From positions 155,704,750 to 155,768,749 of the forward strand of contig JAHLJT010009436.1 in NCBI GenBank assembly GCA_031308135.1: a stretch of DNA of 64,000 bases, in the 5' to 3' direction. Of this stretch, positions 24,235-33,424 are shown one piece after another. The stretch's first letter is position 1. The number at the start of each line of letters is the position of its first letter. A model generated the notes under the pieces. That model was not told the DNA's origin and searched no databases. It saw only the letters and a program-made list of their open reading frames with translations. The stretch is from Acheta domesticus. Lineage: Eukaryota; Arthropoda; Insecta; Orthoptera; Gryllidae. The translations under genes and the position numbers were made by a program.

Positions 24235-24835
24235 AGGTAATAAAGAGAAAGTATTGAAATGCTGCGGCAGAAATCGGCAATTTTGTGACAGAAAAAATTG
24301 TATTATGGAGTCCTCTTAACGAATAGATGGATTAATCTTGCTCTTGTATTTGGAAAATTACTTCCTCTAACATGTGTTGTCAGCAACTATGTTTTGTGGG
24401 TCCTTAAAACAGAAAACTCGATTGACGGCAAAACGTTTTTCGGTTTTGTCTCTCCCTCTATCCGACTGTCGTCTTTGGTCAGTGCTGTGGTGTATTTGTT
24501 TCCACAACGCTAGTCTGCATTTGTTTTCATAATGCTAGCGCATAAATTCTTTAGACGGCTTTCTGTAAAATTGATAATCCCTGATCGATGTGTACGAACT
24601 TCCGGCCCTATGAAATTAAAATAGATATTTCGATTTTGGGGGTACTTTACACAAAGCTAAAACATTTAAAAATTGTTCTCAATTATGGTTCCAAACTTTT
24701 TGACGCCCCAAACTGTTGTCATCGGATCATTCTGTACAAAAAATGGCTCAGGGTGCTTGAAAAACTTTCATTGAAATCTCAAAATTTTCGAAATTTACAA
24801 AAGTTAGAAATACTGCGAGAAACTGTGTGACGCTG
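24235..24835 (+). repeat. Dispersed repeat X, copy 1
   Basis: This aligns with 31095-31530 and 33425-33960. Shared landmarks in order are AATAAAGAGAAAGT with GCTGCGG, a CAATTTT segment, a CCGTCTGTCCG-like stretch (here decayed to TATCCGACTGTCGTC), ATGCTAGCGCATAAA, AAAATTGATA, GGGGGTACTTTACACAAAGC, and GGTTCCAAACTTTTTG followed by AATTTTCGAAATT. The element is AT-rich and has no coding capacity. The class is unknown. Divergence among copies is high, so it is an old family. Confidence 0.65.
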
Positions 24836-24879
24836 TAACACCCCTAGTTTGTTGCTGTCCTTACACTCGGAATAATCTT

Positions 24880-25335
24880 CTTCCTCCCCTCTGTCTTTGT
24901 TTATCCGCTCATTTCATCGTCTTCGTATCGTCTCTTATCGTTCGCTGCCTTCGTCTTGTGTTTTCCTTTTGCCCCCTTCGTCTCGTTTGTAGCCCTAACC
25001 TCGCTCGTCTCCTCTTTGTCTTGTAGTTGCCATGCTTTGTCTCTTTTCTCTATTTTCTCTCTTTTCTTAGCGTTTGTTCGTGTCTTCTTTACTGCCTTAA
25101 TCTCTACCCTTTTTCTTTGTTACTTTCGCTTCCTTCGCTTTCTTTGTTGCCGTTTTCTCTTGCGTTTGTCTCATTCCATTTCTTCAGTCTTCTTTTTTCT
25201 CTCTCTTGTTATTCGTTAACTTCCTTTCTTTTGTTGCACTCGCCTTATTCCACTCCGTCAAATTCTTCGTCTCCATATTCTTCATTGCCTTCGTCACCAA
25301 ACAGCCTCTCTAATTCTTCTACATCACTGACTGGA
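24880..25335 (+). repeat. Long pyrimidine-rich tract
   Basis: For about 450 bp the plus strand is mostly C and T (TCTTC, CTTTC, TCGTC units) with few purines. Imperfect polypyrimidine tracts of this size can arise from slippage. The open frames across it are Phe/Leu/Ser-rich artefacts. Confidence 0.6.
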
Positions 25336-25684
25336 AAGTAGGTGGCCTACAAATTTGGCACATGGTACATCCGGACAGTTTTTGATAAATGAACTATGAT
25401 CAGGCCGATGATCACGCGGAATATATGATTGTTTCTCTTTGCCTTCCATGAGACAATCGCATAACAAAAACGCCGCACATGACGAAAGACGCACCTTTGC
25501 CACGAGTAAAGAGCATTCGCTATATTACTACAGTTAGAAGAGTGCAGTAATACGATGAGTAATCGTTCAGCTTTATACACTCGCTTGTTGTACACTATTC
25601 AGGGGTCGGTTAGGTGGCACAAATAAATTTTAAACTATAGCACCAATTTACAATGGAAAATTAATTACAGTTTGAACGCGTTGG

Positions 25685-25960
25685 CTAATACGCGAAACGA
25701 ACCTGCATTACGTGTTTTGTATCGCTTATTTGCATATGACCCCGATTTCTAAATGTTTTAGCACTTCCATGCCGTGTTTGTTCTCCTATCTGCATTGTCC
25801 TGTATAGGAGTATAGCACTATTTGCACACACTGAACGCATGTGGTTTTGCACATGAGACGTGCGCATTTGTCGATCTGTGCTGCCTAAAGCTGTTTCTCC
25901 CATGTACAGCACCGTGGGGCATCGTCACTTGTATCCACTTCAATACCGCTATCAAACGAT
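25685..25960 (-). pseudogene. Possible Penelope-like GIY-YIG domain relic
   Basis: In the minus frame ending at 25685, a stretch reads RCPTVLYMGETALGSTDR, followed by an Arg/His-containing segment and, ~25 residues later, NSAILLY. The order 'Y-x-G-E/Q-T ... R ... H ... S-A/V' resembles the endonuclease module found at the C-terminus of Penelope-like elements. The conserved Arg is not clearly placed, a stop codon lies just upstream of the segment, and no reverse transcriptase is attached. It would therefore be a broken remnant. Penelope-like hammerhead motifs elsewhere in the window make this plausible, but a chance match is possible. Confidence 0.3.
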
Positions 25961-26033
25961 GCCCGAGTATTAGTGTAGCTTCTGCAATCGCCCCCACAAT
26001 TGTCTGCACTCAGCATTGTTCCTCACCTGCCCT

Positions 26034-26365
26034 CACTATTTCGCCACCCTGCCACCCCGCTCCCCCGCCACTCCGCTCCCCCGCCTCTCCGCTCCTCCGC
26101 CTCTCCGCTCCCCCACTTCTCCGCTCCCCTGTCTCTCCGCTCCCCCACCTCACCACTCCCCTGCCTCTCCACTCCCCCGTCTCTCCGCTACCCCGCCACT
26201 TCGCAACCCCGCCACTCCGCTACTCCACCACTCCGCCACCCCGTATCTCCGCTCCCCCGCATCTCCGCTCCCCCGCATCTCCGCTCCCCCGCATCTCCGC
26301 TCCCCCGCCTCTCCGCTCCACCGCCCCTCCGTTTCCCGCCAATCCGCTACCCCGCGCCACCCCTC
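26034..26365. repeat. 16-bp C-rich minisatellite
   Basis: Degenerate tandem units of CGCTCCCCCGCATCTC, 16 bp long, make about twenty copies. The best-preserved units lie at 26240-26310. Since 16 is not a multiple of three, all plus frames stay open and encode 16-residue Ser/Pro/Leu/Arg repeats; those 150-228 codon frames are artefacts. Confidence 0.85.
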
Positions 26366-26499
26366 TCCGCAAGTGTCAGCAACGTTACCATTACTTCCAA
26401 TCGCCATCAATTCCATGGGCATAATCATACTTATTCGCCTACCAGGTTTGATTAAGGTAGTCAGGTACTACCAGGTAGTCATCCCATCCCTAAACTTCC

Positions 26500-27010
26500 G
26501 TTGTCCTCTTATCATTGCTTCCCCGTCCAGGTCCTGCTATCCCCACTGTCGCACACGCCCACTTGCTTCCCAAGCAGTCGCACCCGCTGTGCTCTTGTCC
26601 GCCGCCGTCACCCGCGATCCCGCTCCGCGGGGCATGTTTGCTCGAGCAGCCGCCGCCTCCGCCGCCGCCGCTTCCTTCGCCTCCCCGCGGCCGCCACGGT
26701 AATCAGCCGCCGCAGACGGGGCGGAGCAAGAAGCTGCCTCAAAGTCCAGGGCGGCGGCGGCGGTGGCGGCGTGGGAAGTGGGAGGTCCGGCGCGCCCTCC
26801 TCCCAGGGCCGAGCCCTTTGACTGCCTCCACCGCCCTTTGAGCCCTAGATGGCGGTCAGGCGCCGCGGCTTGGCGGTCGCCGTCGCCTGCGGCGCCGTCG
26901 CCTCCGTCGCCAGCCCGACGCGCCCGCCCGACCACGCGACGCTGCCGGCTTCGGTCGCGAGGACATGTCGCCGCGCCGCAGTCGCTCCGCTGCTTGGCGG
27001 AACGGAACAC
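26500..27010. other. CpG-rich block
   Basis: A GC-rich block with CCG and GGC triplet runs at 26650-26700 and 26750-26770. Overlapping frames on both strands are Ala/Arg/Pro/Ser-rich without domains. No gene call. Confidence 0.45.
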
Positions 27011-27216
27011 GACGAATAAAGTAGACGAGTGTGATATGCGCTGTCACAGCTCCAATGATTTGCATTTTGTATTTAGCCATTATGTGTCCCGGAAAGGGCA
27101 ATTGGCCTCGGCGCCGTTAGATCCCGGAGTTACTAGTCGCTCACCCAACTAGGAACCCACGATTGGTCTCGAAATTGCTTAACCATCGTGACTTCACGTA
27201 ATTAACGAATTCGGCT
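27011..27216. promoter_or_regulatory. Candidate regulatory segment beside a GC block
   Basis: A mixed-composition segment between the island and a SINE has an octamer-like ATGATTTGCAT at about 27055-27065, AGCCATTATG, and CACGTAATTAACGAATT at 27196-27212. It is neither low-complexity nor repeat-like, which is unusual for this window. Regulatory function is an inference only. Confidence 0.2.
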
Positions 27217-27405
27217 TGGGACCCCGGTTTCGCGGTCGGGGTCTTTCAGTAGAACCATCCCAGCATTCGTCTGGATGGCCGCGAGAAACCACGAAATCCC
27301 TGGTCAGGATGGCCGGCACGGAGATTAAACCCGGGCCTCCCAAACGTGAAATCGGTGCGCCACGCCCTGAGCCATTTCACTCGGTTCTTCAGTGGTTATG
27401 GAGAT
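27217..27405 (-). mobile_element. tRNA-derived SINE, minus strand
   Basis: Read on the minus strand, the head carries an A-box-like TGGCTCAGGGCG (near 27362-27373) and a B-box-like GGGTTTAATCTCC (27320-27332). The body has GGTTTCTCGCGGCC, CAGACGAATGCTGGGATGG and a final GACCCCGACCGCGAAACC segment. This body corresponds to 6586-6650 of the SINE at 6.4 kb. The B box deviates from GGTTCGANTCC, so transcription competence is doubtful. No target-site duplication is obvious. Confidence 0.7.
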
Positions 27406-28480
27406 AGAAATCTTTAAATACAGTCCGTCTCCGTAAATAAGACCACACCGGGTTTTCAACGCGTTCTTATAATTCCGATGTCGGAAGACTAGAAGCCACC
27501 AAAAACAATGAACTCCAGATAAGTGGATCTCATCGGGCTCAGAATTAGAACATTTTAGCTTTCCTAAGAGAAAGAATTGGCTGCGTTTTGAGGCGACAAT
27601 CAAGGCAAAATCTAGTCCTCAATACAGATTCGATGATGTATAAATTAAATAACATATTTATACGAAATATTTGTTATACTAGTATTAAATAATTATATTA
27701 CACAGACAAGCCGAAAATATACATAATTCTAAACATAAAGTTTAGAGAAACGGCGAATTATTGAAAACTTCGCCTATCGATGTATCGATTTGATTGCTTG
27801 GATTGTGATTACAAAATACAACTTACACGTTATTTTCTCCATTTGTCTTTCCTATCTTCCAGCATCCGGAACTACTTTTACACAAGCATTGTCCTGATAT
27901 TTTCTGGCCTCTATCGTTTTGTAGGTATCGCCCGAATTCTTAGCTTCCGTTATCTATTTTATTTTCTGGCTCTACAATAGCATAAAACGACTCTTTCAGA
28001 ATTCTCTTTTTGACAACATTTTTGCGTAGCACTAGTCCGGTCGCGCTGAGCACTTGCCTCTTTTGGGGACCAGATCTCTCAGCGAGCTGCCGAAAACCAC
28101 ACGAGTCGTCTCTTATTTGGCGCCACAAATGGAAGCTCAGAGAGACTGCTTCTCTGGAGTGCACTCCGCATGAAACGAGAGATTTACTCAGTATTAAATT
28201 ACTCTGTTTGCCTCGTCCCGCGAGTTTGTAGATTTGCGAAAATGTTGACCGGATTCGGACTCGTGTCCGCGCAATGAGCGAGATTTCTCCACGCCACGTT
28301 CTCCTATGAAAACACAGCTCAATCATACTACACGTACTTCAGCGGAATTCCACGGTAATAAAATATTACAACATTTATGTTCCCAGATACAAAAAAGGAT
28401 AATTGAACACTTTCCTTGACATTAAAATTATCTTATTTCGTATTATTCTTTATAATTCTTTGTCTGCAAATACGCCGTCT
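27406..28480. other. Spacer, no gene recognised
   Basis: AT-rich to mixed sequence. A minus-strand frame at 27940-28326 (128 codons) shows no recognisable motif and is opposite an equally open plus frame. TTTTGTAGGTATCG at 27917-27930 is an acceptor/donor juxtaposition of the sort discussed at 37.47 kb, but it is weak. Confidence 0.35.
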
Positions 28481-28489
28481 TGGACCATC

Positions 28490-28757
28490 CGTGCATCCAT
28501 CCTGCACTTACCGAGGCTCATTAACATTATCTCGGTGGCAGGTGCAAGGAATTTATCAAGGGATCAGCATTTAGCTGAAGCCGATTTTTATCCCCCAGGG
28601 TTGTTAGCCAGCGGGGTATGGAAGATGAAATGATGATAATGAGAGGTGAAAAGACGACACACACACGAACACACCCATGCCCGAGACGGGACTCGAACCC
28701 GGGATCCTTTGGTCCGAGATTGTCACTGCATTACTACTTTAGCGATTTTGGCCATTG
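28490..28757 (-). mobile_element. tRNA-derived SINE, minus strand
   Basis: On the minus strand the element begins with TGGCCAAAATCGCTAAAG (A box), has a perfect B box inside CCCGGGTTCGAGTCCC (28686-28701), continues with TCTCGGGCATGGGTGTG and a CATTATCATCATTTCATC stretch, and ends in a body with GGGGGATAAAAATCGGC. The head matches the plus-strand SINE at 37.1 kb (same CTCGGACCNAAGGATC and CTCGGGCATGG motifs), so both belong to one family distinct from the 6.4/27.3-kb family. It lacks a proper acceptor stem and is not a tRNA gene. Confidence 0.8.
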
Positions 28758-29017
28758 GATGGGCCTTTATAATTCATATTATTTTTATTAATTGATATTA
28801 TTTTTATAAGAAAATAATACAAGATCATATTTTAATAATGCTATCACAATGCCTAGCGTACGTTTTTGGTGTTTTGTTTGGAAGGCATGAACTCTTAAGG
28901 CAACCGTTTACAAGGAGGAATGTTTTACGTCTCCTCCGTTGAAGGGGCTCTTTAGGAATTTATTATACAAACTTATTCAATTAAAAAAACATCAAAGTTT
29001 TGGTTTTCAGTAATGTG
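28758..29017. other. AT-rich spacer
   Basis: AT-rich sequence with an imperfect local doubling of TTATTTTTAT. No gene recognised. Confidence 0.35.
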
Positions 29018-29038
29018 TTCTTCTTCTTCTTCTTCTTC

Positions 29039-29090
<52 letters not shown>
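29018..29090. repeat. (TTC)n-(TTA)n microsatellite at the LINE 3' end
   Basis: About seven TTC units (29018-29040) are followed by about seventeen TTA units (29041-29090). Read on the minus strand it directly follows the 3' end of the LINE fragment as (TAA)n, so it is either the element's tail, the target array, or both. Confidence 0.9.
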
Positions 29091-29091
<1 letters not shown>

Positions 29092-29682
29092 ATTTTTCCA
29101 TTACATCACGACTAAAGATGTTATGAGTCGGGTGAATATAAAATCTACTCCAAGTTGCAACCAGCTACCTAAGGAGCAGATCCGGTGACTGTCAGTGCCT
29201 CTACAATACTTTGCGCAAAATGTGGGCTGTTCCAAATAAACCAATTTCTTGCATTTCCCAGTCTTTTGAATTACCAGGGAGTTTAGACAAGTTCTTACTC
29301 GAATTTTGCGGAACAAATCCCAGAGCTCCGATAACTATCGGGACGGCCTGTGCTTTTACGCCCCACATTCGGCTGATCTCGATTTCCAAACTCTTGTATT
29401 TAAGACGTTTCTCTGCCTCATTGGTAACGACGTTTTGATCGCAAGGTACAGCAACATCGATAAGTAAACACGATTTTTTCGCCAAATCCCGGATAACTAT
29501 ATCCGGTTTGTTTGCCGCTATCGTGCGATCAGTCTGAATTTGTTGGTCGTACAATATCGTACACAATCCAACAGACGTCACCGGTTTTGGTGAGTGTTCG
29601 TACCACTTGGGGCATGTGTTTGGAACTTCGAGGGCGGTACAGACCTGCCAGTGGAGGTAGCTACACACCCTGTCATGTCTTT

Positions 29683-29684
<2 letters not shown>
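29091..29684 (-). mobile_element. 5'-truncated non-LTR retrotransposon (restriction-like endonuclease type)
   Basis: A fragment of a LINE lies on the minus strand: coding sequence 29684-29201, a ~110-bp 3' untranslated part (29200-29091), then (TAA)n. The 5' end is cut exactly at a second (AAT)n array (29685-29733). The encoded domain is the C-terminal restriction-like endonuclease typical of the R2/R4/Dong/NeSL group, not the apurinic-type endonuclease of other LINEs. Dong-type elements of this group are known to sit in TAA repeats, which fits the flanks seen here. Reverse transcriptase is missing, so the copy is dead. Confidence 0.8.
29201..29684 (-). pseudogene. LINE ORF C-terminal endonuclease domain, truncated
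   Basis: The minus frame ends with a TAG stop at 29201-29203 and is open upstream into the microsatellite, whose AAT units are read as an Ile run; the real domain starts at about the KRHDRVCSYLHW motif. Landmarks, numbered from the Met in the microsatellite, are: CPKWYEH (~43-48), DQQIQTDRTI (~64-73), KPDIVIRD (~77-84) with the catalytic Pro-Asp, LLIDVAVPCDQN (~91-102) with the second Asp, LKYKSLEIEISRMW (~112-125) with the catalytic Lys, then VPIVIGALG and a terminal GTAHILRKVL. The PD...D...K pattern and terminal motif match the endonuclease end of R2/R4-like elements. The domain has no internal stop or frameshift, suggesting a fairly recent insertion, but it lacks the reverse transcriptase. 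Confidence 0.85.

Positions 29685-29733
<49 letters not shown>
29685..29733. repeat. (ATT)n microsatellite at the LINE 5' boundary
   Basis: About sixteen ATT units lie immediately next to the first coding codons of the LINE fragment. Together with the (TTA)n at 29041-29090 in the same phase class, they bracket the insertion. Confidence 0.9.
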
Positions 29734-29734
<1 letters not shown>

Positions 29735-29799
29735 CATATGACTAATCGACTTTACTGGAAGAAATTACACGCAGTTGTTTTACGTTAACCCGACAGGTC

Positions 29800-30180
29800 A
29801 GAAGTGCAACGAAATCAGTGCGGGCCCGCCCGCAAAACTTTTATCCGGGCCCCCTTTATAAAAGTGTATAGCAAACATATGTAGTATTAGTACCATAAAT
29901 AATAAACAATTTCCTTAAACAAATTCATATTAATATTGTTAGTACATAAGAAATCAATATTACAAACAGATTATACTGATTTAGAAACAGGGTTACATAA
30001 GCTACCGAAGCGGGAAAAATCGTTCTTCTGGAAGATTTTTAATCTTTTTTTGTAACAACTATCGCAAAATAGCAGAGAAAGTATTAAGTAATTAATATTT
30101 CTTACAATTGCAAAATGTTCTGCGTAAACATAGGCCCTCTTTTATCTGGGCCTTGCGGGCCCGAAAGTTGTGACAGGTTC
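29800..30180. repeat. AT-rich segment bounded by repeated GC motifs
   Basis: TGCGGGCCCG occurs at about 29818-29828 and again at 30154-30163. Near each copy lies TTTTATCYGGGCC (29839-29852 and 30139-30151), and GACAGGT occurs near both outer edges (29792 and 30172). This suggests a ~380-bp element with related ends and an AT-rich, non-coding centre. I cannot assign it to a class, and the order of motifs at the two ends is not a clean inverted or direct repeat. Confidence 0.3.
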
Positions 30181-30540
30181 TTACGTGTTTAAGTGATTAC
30201 GAAAGTGTTTGTTCATTCGGGTTTCGTTAATTTATGACAAAAGCTTAATAGTAGTACAAGTAAAATGGTAGTGAATATTAATCATCTGAATTACATTAAG
30301 GAATTTTTATTTTGAAATATTGTATTTATAAATCCTGCGGCATTCACACATATTTAGCGTAAAATCAAACATTAACAGATTCTCCAAAAGAAATTGAATT
30401 TGTAGCCGAACGAGTGCAAACTGCAACTGAAAAATTCTTTTCACGTTATTCTGCTCGGAACTCGTACGATTAAATGAATGTGCATTTTTTCAAAAACCCT
30501 TCAAACCTATTGGCTACTGCGATTTAAATCCACTCTGCCA
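30181..30540. other. AT-rich spacer
   Basis: AT-rich DNA with no coding frame, tRNA-like promoter or terminal repeat. Confidence 0.35.
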
Positions 30541-30790
30541 TAGAGCATAATTTGATTATTGACCAACCACAAGCGAGCGGTCAGCGCGGAGGTCGAGTTT
30601 AGTTTATTAGCATTCATTAATTAATATTTCATCGCATTAGCATTCAACTAATAGTAGCGGGGTGTTTGAACCGTTTGCCGTGGGCGCATATCTACACCGA
30701 CCGACGCGGCGCCGCCCCCGCTCGACTGCTTCTCTGCTGCAATTCCACTTGCAACGCGAGTTCCCCGCTCGCGGCAGAGGCCTGTTTGGA
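30541..30790. promoter_or_regulatory. Short GC block with adjoining TAAT cluster
   Basis: Between 30545 and 30655 there are several TAAT/ATTA cores (TTTGATTATTGACC, CATTCATTAATTAATATT, GCATTCAACTAATAG). They are followed by a ~120-bp CpG-rich stretch with CGACCGACGCGGCG. The pairing of homeodomain-like sites and a CpG-rich stretch recurs at 1.8, 3.2, 7.3 and 57.6 kb. Enhancer function is an inference. Confidence 0.25.
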
Positions 30791-31094
30791 AATAACACAG
30801 CGAAAGCTGGAATATTCTTCCGAGAGGTGCTCCAATAATTAACATTCGAGGCAAAACTGGCTGAAACATTTGAATGTGTAAACGTTCGTGAAACCTCTTT
30901 TCGCATTAGGACACGTCATTTCAATGAAAGACCTTGACGTAATTTATTATCGTTAAAGATTAAGATGTAGATTGTAAATATAAATAGTTTATGTAGGATT
31001 TACAACTGCCTAAACTGGTTTTGTAATATTGAGCGGACTACTTAGCTTATTTTGAGAGATGTTTACGCATTTCACTTTCTCGCCTTATTATATA

Positions 31095-31530
31095 CGAAAT
31101 AAAGAGAAAGTGCTGCGGAAATTGGCGAATTTACAGATAAACGTATTTTCGCGCCCATATGTCCGTCTGTCCGGTAGTCAACGATAATGTCTAAACCGTT
31201 ATTTTCTCTCAAATTGATATTCTCTGAATGATCTGAACGAACACAATGTCCTACGAGTTTGAAATGGATATTTTGGGTTTTGTGGTACTTTACATAAAGC
31301 CTCAACAGTCTCACAATTTTCTCAAAAATATCTTCAATTGTTTTATTAAACTTTGCCCTAGAATAGCATAGAGAACTCTTAAAAATGGTTTAGAACTCAT
31401 TTTCCCTGAATTCGTACAATTTTCGAAAATTCAAGTAGTTTTGTTTCTGCGTCGTTCTTCAACTGATAGGTTGAAGGCAAAGATTCTTTCCTGGATAAAA
31501 TCTATTTCTCAAAGACAGATCTTGAAATTA
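31095..31530 (+). repeat. Dispersed repeat X, copy 2
   Basis: This shares with the 24.2- and 33.4-kb copies the ordered landmarks AATAAAGAGAAAGTGCTGCGG, GTCCGTCTGTCCGG, TCAACGATAATGTCTAAACC, AAATTGATATTC, GTGGTACTTTACATAAAGCC, CACAATTTTCTCAAAAAT and AATTTTCGAAAATT. It is non-coding and shorter than copy 3, lacking the ~305-bp tandem section. A plus frame inside and downstream of it has no recognisable domain. Confidence 0.65.
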
Positions 31531-33355
31531 GGTCATGTGCAATTTTGTCCAAAGTGGAAATAGTTTTACGTGATTTTGCATGGAAATTTTGATTTCATCT
31601 GAAGGCGGTGGTTATAGATCAATCGAGATTATACCCATATTGAGAAAGATGCCTCACATAGTCAGTAATTCACACTGCGTATTGTACAAATGTAGACAAA
31701 AACAGCCACGTGTTCAGGATTTTTTACTGAAAGAACGACTCAATTGGATGGATACCTGCTCTTGGATTTAATAACTTCAAAAAGAATCTATTTTGTTCAT
31801 AAACGTTTGAAATATATCAAAGTTTGCAAAAACTTTTTATAAATAGATATCTTTTACTAAAATATTATTCTTAATAAATAATTACCTATTATTTAAAAAG
31901 TGTTCTTATTTTATATATGTTAATGTTTAATAACTTAATAGCTTAATTCCTTTAAGTTAATAACTTAAAGGAAAATCTATATTCGATATTACTTCTATTC
32001 ATGCGATTTCACAGCATGATATTATCAAAATGTTAAGTGAATCAGGAAGTGAAATAGAAGTTAAATGAAATTAAACTCACAATAAACATCACATGTTTTC
32101 AGATCAACACATTTTATATTACTTACAAGCGTTAGTATATTGAATAAACGAAATACGACCGAACATTTGTGGATGTAATTTCAACATTTGACTGTTTTTA
32201 TAGATCGAGTGCTTCGCCAAAACGTTACAAAAATGGCATTGCCCTGAAATGCGATGCGAGATATGTGATCATCATAAAGTTCATTAACAATTCCACAGGT
32301 TCACGGATCTAAACGGTTGCGAAATATTTAGAGAGGCAATGCGGTAATGAGATATTGTTATTTCTCGTTACATCGCGAAATGGAAATGATGTTCATTTGA
32401 TTAAGAGGACTTTATGGGGTTGATGCGCTTTCCGCTTTGATCATTTGTGCATATAATTAATAGAAATCGTGTCGTTTGTTTTTCGGTCGAATGGAAAGAT
32501 CTAGAACAGCGTACATTTATCGGTCTGTATATAGCTTTGTTTACGATTAAGCGAGGCTTTTAAAGAGAAACTCCACTCTTCTCCATTTGTGTGTTCACAA
32601 TTGGCCGTGCAACACAATCAGAAACACTTTTCTTGGATGTGAATATTTTTATAAACGATAATGACGATCGCGATGAGTTAAATTATCATCATTGTAATTT
32701 CCTTTATAAGTATAATATTAGATGTTTTAAATCAAAGAATTTGGGTAGTTTAGTTTTGTTACCTTTTATTTTCATGTACACGAATTTTGTTTTAAAAAAT
32801 CACTGATGAGAAAATAAAATTTCAGGATCTAAATAGTAATATTAATTTTCAAGTATAAAATGGTTTATATATGAAAAATCCAATGTGTTTATTTGCCCCT
32901 GTCATAGTTCCAATAAGGTCATTATTCGCTATCATTAATTTTATTTAGTGTATGATAAATTTTGTAAACGTATTTTCATCATATTCAAAAGGATGCAGTG
33001 TTTGCTTTCGCACTTAAATGGGAAACGCATGAATTGAAGTAAACATAGATGGAATCGGCTATTTGAACCAATAACTCAGTGTTAATATTTTTGAAATTAA
33101 TAGAAATAACTTTATCCACTTTGATCAAATGTATTAAAAATATTATATTAAGCATTTTAGAGGGCTCTAACCTCAGTAAATTGTTTAATTAAATAGTGGT
33201 GGTTGATAAAAAATACCAAATCGACGATCAGGGCTAACAACATGTAGATAGAAAGTACAAAAAAAAAGTCATGATAGACTCTTTTATTGAGAAAAAAAAC
33301 TGCAAAACATCTTTTAAATAAGTTCAAATACCCTCCGGCATATAACGAAGCAATT
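31531..33355. other. Long AT-rich spacer
   Basis: About 1.8 kb of AT-rich DNA without a recognised gene or element. The local palindromic doubling AATAACTTAA/TTAAGTTAAT near 31930-31965 is slippage-like. Frames are short. Confidence 0.4.
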
Positions 33356-33357
33356 AT

Positions 33358-33396
33358 TATTGATATTGTTGTTGTTGTTGTTGTTATTATTACTTT
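33358..33396. repeat. (TTG)n/(TTA)n microsatellite
   Basis: A compound run of TTG and TTA units, immediately followed by the 16-bp perfect palindrome GTATACGTACGTATAC at 33400-33415. Repeat X copy 3 begins just after. Confidence 0.8.
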
Positions 33397-33424
33397 CCCG
33401 TATACGTACGTATACACGGAGTGA

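Noticed and set aside
24956..25341. Hydrophobic Phe/Leu/Ser/Cys-rich frames resembling membrane segments
   Set aside because: Produced by a long C/T-rich tract; two frames are open at once with the same composition.
26034..26365. CRISPR-like regular repeats (also the 13-, 14- and 6-bp arrays)
   Set aside because: Repeats are contiguous without spacers and the genome is eukaryotic.
25822..26702. Plus-strand frames of 151-228 codons with a Ser/Pro/Leu/Arg 16-residue repeat
   Set aside because: The 16-bp minisatellite keeps all three frames open; no independent coding evidence.
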